Source: CAWHJN01 sp963829705 (GTDB taxonomy: Bacteria > Bacteroidota > Rhodothermia > Rhodothermales > BA12). Taken from it: DNA of 64,000 nt. Where the stretch lies: assembly GCA_963829705.1 (NCBI GenBank), contig CAWHJN010000001.1:682001-746000 (forward strand), written 5' to 3'. The position numbers were made by a program, and so were the translations under genes. The notes under the pieces were generated by a model. It saw nothing but the letters and a program-made list of their open reading frames with translations. It did not search any database and was not told where the DNA came from. Shown piece by piece: positions 58,316-64,000 of this stretch (its first letter is position 1; each line of letters starts with the position of its first letter).

Positions 58316-60583
58316 GTGGAGCCCTCGACGAATCCTGCTCGCCACATTCGCACGTTCTTCGCACGGCGTAGTATCTTTGGCATTCGTCCACCTTCCACCA
58401 CAGCGGACGTCGTCATCGTTACCACGCTTTTCAGTTCTACCCTCGGCAGGCTGTTCGTCCTGCTGGCGCTTCTGGCGACCGGCTGCGCGCCCAGGCCCGC
58501 GTCACAGGCCCTCGTCAGCGGTGCCGAGATCACCGAGGCGCGGCTCGCCGATGGCCCCATCGCGCTCACGAGCGGGTGGAGCGCCCGCCCCGGTATCGAG
58601 GGCGCGCTCGGCGTTGCCGGCACGCCCGGTGCGTGGACCCCTGTGGACATCCGCGATACGTTCGTGCAGCAGGGCTTCCCGGATCAGGGCAGTGTTTCGT
58701 ACCGGCTGCCCGTGCGCCTCCACACGGTGGGGCCTCCCCTGTACGCGGCGCTCCAGCACACCAACAACGCGCACCGCCTGTGGGTGGTGTTTCCCTCGGG
58801 AGAGGCGCAGATGCTGGCGCAGAGCGGCACCGTATCCGACCGCGCGGACGACGTGGTGTTGAGCCGCAAGCCGGTCGTGTTCGCCTTCCCCGACGCGCAG
58901 TCGTTCACGCTCGTCTGGCAGATTTCCAACGTGGGCTACCCGCGTGGCGGACCATTCCACGCCATCCACGTGGGCACGCGCCAGCAGATCGAGCGCGTCG
59001 TGCTGTGGCGTGTGGCCACCACAATTGCCCTGACGGGCTTCTTCCTGGCGCTGGGCGTCGTGGCGCTGCTGGCGTGGTTGCAAAACGCAGCGGAACCGGC
59101 GGTGCTGGCGCTCGCGCTGCTGGCCTTCCTGGCGGCCACGCGCACGCTGGCGCAATCGGGGCTGCTCGAATACCTCGCCGCGTTGCCGTTCGACACGCGC
59201 GTGGTGCTGGAGATCTTCACCGCTCTCGCGCTGCCCGGTGCCACGGCGTTCCTGCTGTGGACGGCCATGCCGTGGGCCTTCGCACCGTGGCACGCCCTCT
59301 GGCGCACGCCGCCTGCCGACGCGCTGCACCGCGCGCCTCACCCGAGAAACCCGCGTGCCCGCGTGCTGCCCCTCGCGCTCCGCCGCCTCAACACGTGTGC
59401 CGCCGCCATTGGGCTGGCGACGAGCGTAGCCTCCACGGCGGCCGTGATCTTTGCGCCCACTACCGTCGTGGGCGCGCTGCTGCTGCCGTCCTCGCTGGTG
59501 TTTCTGATGCTGCTGGGTCTGATGCTCCTGCTCTCGGGGGAGGTGCTGTACGTGCGCTACCCCCTCGCGCCCCTCTTCGCGCTCTCGTTCGCCGGACTTG
59601 CCCTCGTGGGCCTGCACGACTTCCTCGTCACCACGAGCCTGCTCCCCTACCGCGTCTACCTGTTGAGTCACGGCTATGCGGTCTTCTTCGTGGTCTTCTG
59701 CACCGCCTACGTGACCGTGCGCCTGCGCGACGCCCGTCGGGCGGAAGAAGCCAACACCGACCTCACGCGGCAGGTCGAGCAGCGGTCGCTCGAAGTCCAG
59801 GAAGCTTCGAAAGCCGCCCAGGTGGCCTACCTCGCCCGGAGCCAGTTCGTGGCCGCCGTCTCGCACGAACTCCGTACGCCGCTGGCCTCGATGATGGGTT
59901 ACGCCCACCTGCTCGACGACGAGGTGGGGCCGCAGCTGCCGCCGCACCACCGCGAGTTTCTCCACTCCATCCAGGCCAGCGGCGACCGGCTGCTGCACCT
60001 CATCAACGACCTGCTCGACCTCTCGCGCATCGAAGCCGGGCGGTTCGACCTCCACCCGACTGCTGTGGCCGCCAGCGCCGCCGCGCGCGAGGTGGGTACG
60101 CACCTCTACCCGCTGGCGCGCGAGAAAAACCTGACGCTCGACGTGCAGGCTGACCTCGACGACGGCGCGATGCTGATCGCAGATCCCATGCGGCTGCGGC
60201 AGGTGCTGCTCAACCTGGTGGCCAACGCCATCAAGTTTACCGAGCGCGGCGCGGTACGCCTCCGTGTTGCAGGGGGCCGCCTCGGTGACCGCGACGCCGT
60301 CGTGTTTTCCGTCGAGGACACGGGCGTGGGCATCTCGCCCGAGTTCCTGCCCTACCTCTTCGACCGCTTTTCGCAGGAGGCACGGACCTACGCGCAGACG
60401 CAGTCCGGGACGGGGCTTGGCCTCTACCTCACCCGCGAACTCGTCGAGCGCATGAACGGCACCATCGGCGTCGAGAGCACGCCCGGCGAGGGCAGCGTGT
60501 TCACCGTGACACTGCCCTCGGCTCCGGTGGCGGCCATGCCTCTGCCGCCAAACCGCCGGGCCCGCCCGCTCGTCCCGCGCTGA
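58316..60583 (+). CDS. 7TM sensor histidine kinase with extracellular DISM-like domain
   Basis: A sensor of up to 755 residues. A hydrophobic N-terminal stretch with a lipobox-like LLALLATGC is followed by a beta-rich 7TMR-DISM-like extracytoplasmic domain (about 80-210), seven membrane helices (about 220-460), a short coiled coil, and a HisKA/HATPase kinase with phospho-His in AAVSHELRTPLASMMGYAHL, NAIKFTERG, DTGVGIS and GTGLGLYLT. No receiver domain is present. The GTG at 58316 is the only standard start; a TAnnTTTG promoter inside the 5' end suggests the true start is further down. The partner regulator is unknown. Confidence 0.85.
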   Translation: MEPSTNPARHIRTFFARRSIFGIRPPSTTADVVIVTTLFSSTLGRLFVLLALLATGCAPRPASQALVSGAEITEARLADGPIALTSGWSARPGIEGALGVAGTPGAWTPVDIRDTFVQQGFPDQGSVSYRLPVRLHTVGPPLYAALQHTNNAHRLWVVFPSGEAQMLAQSGTVSDRADDVVLSRKPVVFAFPDAQSFTLVWQISNVGYPRGGPFHAIHVGTRQQIERVVLWRVATTIALTGFFLALGVVALLAWLQNAAEPAVLALALLAFLAATRTLAQSGLLEYLAALPFDTRVVLEIFTALALPGATAFLLWTAMPWAFAPWHALWRTPPADALHRAPHPRNPRARVLPLALRRLNTCAAAIGLATSVASTAAVIFAPTTVVGALLLPSSLVFLMLLGLMLLLSGEVLYVRYPLAPLFALSFAGLALVGLHDFLVTTSLLPYRVYLLSHGYAVFFVVFCTAYVTVRLRDARRAEEANTDLTRQVEQRSLEVQEASKAAQVAYLARSQFVAAVSHELRTPLASMMGYAHLLDDEVGPQLPPHHREFLHSIQASGDRLLHLINDLLDLSRIEAGRFDLHPTAVAASAAAREVGTHLYPLAREKNLTLDVQADLDDGAMLIADPMRLRQVLLNLVANAIKFTERGAVRLRVAGGRLGDRDAVVFSVEDTGVGISPEFLPYLFDRFSQEARTYAQTQSGTGLGLYLTRELVERMNGTIGVESTPGEGSVFTVTLPSAPVAAMPLPPNRRARPLVPR

Positions 60584-60631
60584 ACCTGCCCTCCAGGGCG
60601 GCGTTGGCGCGGCATCTCAGTCCCCGTGCCC

Positions 60632-61870
60632 ATGCGCCAGTTCGACGTCCCCGTTTTCTACCAGAGCGACCTCATCGCGCAGGTCAAGGAGACCCGCCGC
60701 ACCACCGATCCGCGCAAGCGCGACCTCGCGCCCAGCGTACTCGATTTCGGGCCGGTGCGCGTCAAGATCGCCCGCCACTTCGGCTTCTGCTACGGAGTCG
60801 AGAACGCCATCGACATCGCCTACCACGCCATCGAGGCGCACCCCGACCAGCGCATCTTCCTGCTGTCGGAGATGATCCACAACCCGCACGTCAACGACGA
60901 CCTGCGAAAGCGCGGCGTGCAGTTTCTCCGCACCACCCAGGGCGAGCAACTCATTCCCTTCGACACGCTCGGGCCGGACGACGTCGTGATCGTGCCCGCG
61001 TTCGGGACGACGCTCGAAGTCGAGGAGCGTCTGCGCGCGCAGGGCATCGACCCGCTGCGGTGGAACACGACGTGCCCGTTCGTCGAGAAGGTGTGGAAAA
61101 AGAGCACGCAGATCGGACGCAAGGCGTACACCATTGTGCTGCACGGCAAGCGCTACCACGAGGAGACGCGCGCCACGTTCTCGCACGCCCGCCAGGAAGC
61201 GCCCGTCGTGGTCGTGCGCGACCTCGAAGAAGCGCGGCTCGTGGCCGACGTGATCCGGGGGACGCGTTCGCACGCCTTCTTTCTCGAACGCTTCGCCGAC
61301 CGCCTCTCCGACGGTTTCGACCCGGCGCGCGACCTCGGCCGCATCGGTGTGGTGAACCAGACGACGATGCTGGCCACCGAAACCGCCGCCATCGCCGCGC
61401 TGCTGCGCCAGACGATGCTCGACCTCCACGGGCCGGACGCCCTCGACGCACACTTTGCCGACACGTCCGACACGCTGTGCTACGCCACCAACGAGAACCA
61501 GACGGCCACGCAGGCGCTCATCGAAAGCGGCGGCGACCTGGCGCTCGTCGTCGGCGGCTTCAACTCGTCCAACACGAGCCACCTCGTCGAACTGTGCGAG
61601 GTGCGGATGCCGACGTTCTTCGTCTCGTCGTCGCGCGACCTGCTTTCTGCCGACGAGATCCAGCACTTCGACTACCGGGCGAAAGCGCACCTGCAAACAT
61701 CCGGCTGGTTGCCCGAGAAGCGCCCGTTCGACGTGGTGCTGACGGCGGGCGCCTCGTGCCCCGATGCGCTGCTCGAAGCCGTTCTGTTGAAGGCGCTCTC
61801 GTTCGTCGAGGGCACGCGCTCGCCCGAGGAGGCGCTGGCAGACTTTCTCGCCTCTGCGGAACCGGCCTGA
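60632..61870 (+). CDS. ispH: 4-hydroxy-3-methylbut-2-enyl diphosphate reductase
   Basis: The last enzyme of the MEP isoprenoid pathway; it makes IPP and DMAPP. The three 4Fe-4S cysteines are in HFGFCYGVENAID, NTTCPFVEKVWKK and TAGASCPDALLEAV. At 412 residues it is the long form known from cyanobacteria and plastids and some Bacteroidota relatives, with an insertion between the second and third Cys, rather than the 310-residue E. coli form. I use the ATG at 60632; a GTG two codons upstream is possible. It shows that this organism makes isoprenoids through MEP. Confidence 0.93.
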   Translation: MRQFDVPVFYQSDLIAQVKETRRTTDPRKRDLAPSVLDFGPVRVKIARHFGFCYGVENAIDIAYHAIEAHPDQRIFLLSEMIHNPHVNDDLRKRGVQFLRTTQGEQLIPFDTLGPDDVVIVPAFGTTLEVEERLRAQGIDPLRWNTTCPFVEKVWKKSTQIGRKAYTIVLHGKRYHEETRATFSHARQEAPVVVVRDLEEARLVADVIRGTRSHAFFLERFADRLSDGFDPARDLGRIGVVNQTTMLATETAAIAALLRQTMLDLHGPDALDAHFADTSDTLCYATNENQTATQALIESGGDLALVVGGFNSSNTSHLVELCEVRMPTFFVSSSRDLLSADEIQHFDYRAKAHLQTSGWLPEKRPFDVVLTAGASCPDALLEAVLLKALSFVEGTRSPEEALADFLASAEPA

Positions 61871-61894
61871 ACGCCCGCTCTCTATGTTGACGCC

Positions 61895-62452
61895 ATGCGC
61901 GCCCTCTGCCTGCTGATGCTGCTGCTGGGTGCGGGCTGCGACCTGTTCGCGCCGCGCACGCCCGAAGATCCGCTCGAAGGAGCGGGCCCGTTCGTGCAGC
62001 CCGACACGCCCGACCTCGTCGTCGAGAACCTGACGCAGAGCTTCGACGCGCTCAACACGACGGCCTACCGGCGCTCGCTGGGCACGGGCTTCACCTTCAC
62101 GCCGACGCCCACGGCGCTGGCCCGCGACGCCTTCTGGAGCACGTGGAGCATGGCCGAAGAGGAGTCGTATTTCCGCACGCTCGTGGCGGCGGCGCAACCG
62201 GGGGCGCGCTACACGCTGCGCCTCGCCGACGTGGGCACGCCCGAGGTGACCGAAGACCGCTACGTGCTCGACGCCTCGTACGTGCTCACCGTGCCGCACC
62301 GCCGCCCGGATGCGCCGACGACCGTGCAGGGTCGCCTGCGCTGGACGATCACCCGTGCCGACGACGGCCTGTGGTACCTCAGCAGCTGGATCGACGAGTC
62401 GCTGGGCAACGCGCCGTCGTGGAGCGACCTCAAAGCCGCCTTCATCCAGTGA
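61895..62452 (+). CDS. Lipoprotein of unknown function, first of a related pair
   Basis: The 185-residue protein starts MRALCLLMLLLGAGCDLFAP, a lipoprotein signal with Cys15. The mature part has a helical start (PDLVVENLTQSFDALNTTAY) and a later antiparallel sheet (RLADVGTPEVTEDRYVLDAS, LRWTITRADDGLWYLSSWID), which suggests an NTF2/SnoaL-like cone fold. It is similar in plan to the next gene. It begins 24 bases after ispH, so it may be co-transcribed with it. No function is known. Confidence 0.7.
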   Translation: MRALCLLMLLLGAGCDLFAPRTPEDPLEGAGPFVQPDTPDLVVENLTQSFDALNTTAYRRSLGTGFTFTPTPTALARDAFWSTWSMAEEESYFRTLVAAAQPGARYTLRLADVGTPEVTEDRYVLDASYVLTVPHRRPDAPTTVQGRLRWTITRADDGLWYLSSWIDESLGNAPSWSDLKAAFIQ

Positions 62453-62500
62453 TCTCAGAACCTGTCGCGCTATTGCCGTGTGGCAAGCGTCTTCCGCTTA

Positions 62501-62540
62501 CTCGCCCCCCTCTCCCCTCGGACGGGTTGGGGCGAGGGGA
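62501..62540 (+). promoter_or_regulatory. Two alternative hairpins over a start codon
   Basis: CTCGCCCC (62501-62508) pairs perfectly with GGGGCGAG (62529-62536), while CCCCTCG (62514-62520) pairs perfectly with CGAGGGG (62533-62539). The pairings share bases, so only one can form. Both cover the purine-rich GGCGAGGGGA that sits directly before the ATG at 62541 and could hide it from ribosomes. Confidence 0.4.
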
Positions 62541-63041
62541 ATGCTTCCGCTCGCCCTGCTGGTCCTGCTCGGCATCGCCGCGTGCAACCCCTTCGCCCCC
62601 GCCCTCGACGACGGTGATCCCTTCGGCACCCTCCTCGGCGACCCGACCACCCTCGACGGCTTTTTCACCGCCTTCCAGACGGCCTACGAACTGCGCGACA
62701 TCGCGCTCTACGAACCCCTTCTCGACTCGTCGTTCACGTTCGTCTATTACGACTTCGACGCGCAGGTGGAGCGGGCATGGGGCTACGCGCAGGACCTGGA
62801 ATCGACGCGGCGCTTGTTCGCGGGCAGCGACCTCATCCAGCTCCGGTGGAATCAGGTGCTCGTGCGCGACGTGGCCACGCCGCCGCTCCAGGCGCAGATC
62901 GTCCGCTCGTTCGACCTGACGATCACGCTCCAGGGCGGCGACACCTTCCGCGGCGACGGCAACGTGAACTTCCTCCTCACCCGCGCCGACACGTCCGCCG
63001 CCTGGCGCCTCGTCCGCTGGCGCGACGAAAGCGAGCTGTAG
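62541..63041 (+). CDS. Lipoprotein of unknown function, second of a related pair
   Basis: A 166-residue lipoprotein: MLPLALLVLLGIAACNPFAP with Cys15. The mature part (FFTAFQTAYELRDIALYEPL, FTFVYYDFDAQVERAW, NFLLTRADTSAAWRLVRWRD) has the same helix-then-sheet plan as the gene before it and ends in a W-rich strand as many NTF2-like proteins do. I use the ATG at 62541, the only start that gives a proper signal peptide. The two lipoproteins may be ancient duplicates. No partner function is visible. Confidence 0.7.
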   Translation: MLPLALLVLLGIAACNPFAPALDDGDPFGTLLGDPTTLDGFFTAFQTAYELRDIALYEPLLDSSFTFVYYDFDAQVERAWGYAQDLESTRRLFAGSDLIQLRWNQVLVRDVATPPLQAQIVRSFDLTITLQGGDTFRGDGNVNFLLTRADTSAAWRLVRWRDESEL

Positions 63042-63092
63042 GAAAGTCGTGATTTCGGAGCGGCGAGGTTGGCCGTGGGGCCTGGCGCGGCG

Positions 63093-63875
63093 CTACACCA
63101 CCGCCCGCACGAGCGCTTCGAGGTGCGCCCGCACGCGCTGCCCGACTTCCAGCACCTCGGCGTGGTCGAGCGTGGCGTGGCCGAGGCCAGCGGCCTTGTT
63201 GGTGATCGTCGAGAGGCCGAGCACATCCATGCCGAGGTGGGCGGCCTGGAGCGCCTCGGGGACGGTGCTCATGCCGACGGCGTCGGCCCCGATGCGCGCC
63301 ATCATGCGGATCTCGGCCTTCGTCTCGTACGATGGCCCCGCCGTCCACAGGTAGACGCCGCGTTTGAGGGGGATGCCCAGCCGCAGCGCCGCCGCCTCGG
63401 CGTGTTCCATCCACGCGCGGCTGTACACGTCGCGGGTGCGCGGGTGCTCGTCGCCGTCCACACCCGCCAGCGGCGACTGCCCCGTGAGGTTGAGGTGGCT
63501 GTCGATGAGCATCAGCGTGCCGGGATCGAAGAGCGGGTGGATGCCGCCCGCCGCGTTGGTGAGCAGCACGCGCCGCGCGCCGAGGGCGTGGGCAAGCTGG
63601 ATGGGAAAGCGCGTCGCCGCCAGCCCGTGGCCTTCGTAAAAATGCACACGCCCCTGCACGAACAGCACCTCTTTGCCTTCGAGCGTGCCGAAGACGAGCC
63701 GCCCCGCGTGCCCGCTGACGGTGGCGCGTGGATAGCCGGGGATGGATGCCGTCTCGACGACGACGGCATTCTCAGCCGCCTCGGCAAGCGCGCCGAGGCC
63801 TGAGCCCAGCACCAGCGCGGTTTCCGGGACGCGGTCGGTGCGGGTGCGGAGGTAATCGAGCGCAGAGGAAAGCAT
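63093..63875 (-). CDS. punA: Purine-nucleoside phosphorylase
   Basis: It phosphorolyses inosine or guanosine to the base and ribose-1-phosphate in purine salvage. The 260-residue protein has VLGSGLGALAEA, the phosphate-binding ATVSGHAGRLVFG, FVQGRVHFYEGHG, LTNAAGGIHPLFDPG, TAGPSYETKAEI, VGMSTVPEALQA and STITNKAAG. These mark the trimeric PNP (PNP I) family. The ATG at 63875 starts the homology. On the coding strand its leader is CTCGCTCAACACTCCACCTC, part of a repeat shared with the der region. Confidence 0.93.
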   Translation of the reverse strand: MLSSALDYLRTRTDRVPETALVLGSGLGALAEAAENAVVVETASIPGYPRATVSGHAGRLVFGTLEGKEVLFVQGRVHFYEGHGLAATRFPIQLAHALGARRVLLTNAAGGIHPLFDPGTLMLIDSHLNLTGQSPLAGVDGDEHPRTRDVYSRAWMEHAEAAALRLGIPLKRGVYLWTAGPSYETKAEIRMMARIGADAVGMSTVPEALQAAHLGMDVLGLSTITNKAAGLGHATLDHAEVLEVGQRVRAHLEALVRAVV

Positions 63876-63883
63876 GAGGGAGG

Positions 63884-63953
63884 TGGAGTGTTGAGCGAGG
63901 CGAAGCGAGCGGAACTACCCACCAACAGCGAAGCGAAGACGGGCAAAACCAAC
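63884..63953. repeat. GCGAAGCGAG/CCAACC repeat region before punA
   Basis: GCGAGGCGAAGCGAGCGGAA, CTACCCACCAACAGCGAAGC and GGGCAAAACCAACC stand close together. The regions at 42586-42620 (CTAACCAACAGCGAACGC and GCGAAACCAACC) and 43549-43580 (CTACCCACAACCAACGGCG) share the order and much of the sequence. No gene was recognised. Confidence 0.5.
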
Positions 63954-64000
63954 CTACCCTACCAGCTTCAGCACGATCATCGTCATGTCGTCGTGCTGGC
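63954..64000 (-). CDS. 3' end of a PP2C/SpoIIE-type phosphatase
   Basis: Only the last 14 codons are inside the window. On the minus strand they read QHDDMTMIVLKLVG followed by TAG (63954-63956). The pair of Asp followed by a hydrophobic strand (DDMTMIVLK) is the typical end of PP2C-family SpoIIE/RsbU phosphatases, in which the Asp binds metal. Such proteins often regulate anti-sigma-factor partner switching. The rest of the gene lies beyond the right edge, so domain layout and start are unknown. Confidence 0.6.
   Translation of the reverse strand, partial: QHDDMTMIVLKLVG

Overview
The window reads as a contiguous piece of a GC-rich chromosome from a member of the Rhodothermota/Bacteroidota lineage, most likely Rhodothermales-like. 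The supporting signs are C-terminal type IX secretion (T9SS) sorting domains on three secreted proteins, DUF4292 and DUF3667 proteins, a Tgt without the usual zinc cysteines, TAnnTTTG promoters of the Bacteroidota primary sigma factor, and an almost complete lack of Shine-Dalgarno sequences. This placement is an inference; no rRNA is present.

Layout. 1-5 kb: the end of a hybrid histidine kinase, then overlapping ltaE-lysA. 4.5-9 kb (minus): an RuvC-fold protein, an EnvC-like coiled-coil protein coupled to a DUF4292 lipoprotein, a DUF3667 membrane protein and NAD kinase. 9.3-14.2 kb (plus): a FAD oxidoreductase coupled to a NapH-like membrane ferredoxin, an RpiB-type isomerase and dihydrolipoyl dehydrogenase. 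14.3-18 kb: a NarL-type regulator with its periplasmic-propeller kinase. 18-24.4 kb: a damaged membrane protein, two T9SS proteins (one a subtilase) and an M1 peptidase lipoprotein. 24.4-27.8 kb: proton-pumping transhydrogenase genes preceded by a structured, terminator-bearing leader. 27.8-35.6 kb (minus): Gfo/Idh oxidoreductase with a GH16 glucanase, then a three-gene patatin / secreted protein / alpha-beta hydrolase operon. 35.7-41.2 kb: a MerC protein and a complete trans-4-hydroxy-L-proline catabolic cluster in which two of four genes carry +1 indels. 41.2-49.5 kb (minus): Der, EcsC, an NtrC-type regulator, UppP, a GNAT protein and aconitase. 49.9-52.5 kb: a T9SS propeller protein, a 47-residue peptide with a lasso-type RiPP leader motif, and tRNA-Ala. 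52.7-64 kb: MlaE-MlaF-MlaD lipid transport, an AI-2E family protein, Tgt, a 7TM histidine kinase, IspH, two related lipoproteins, purine nucleoside phosphorylase and the end of a PP2C phosphatase.

Most genes are housekeeping. The unusual content lies between them. Several families of short intergenic repeats recur: a GTAGGG-type hairpin element, a pyrimidine-rich repeat of roughly 9-10 bp that runs right up to start codons on the coding strand, GGTTGG/CCAACC inverted repeats, and an AGGTTGGAG/CTCCAACCT hairpin family. At four loci the hairpin element and the periodic repeat occur together in the same order before a start codon. The other leading candidates for something undescribed are the orphan lasso-leader peptide and the structured leader of the transhydrogenase operon.
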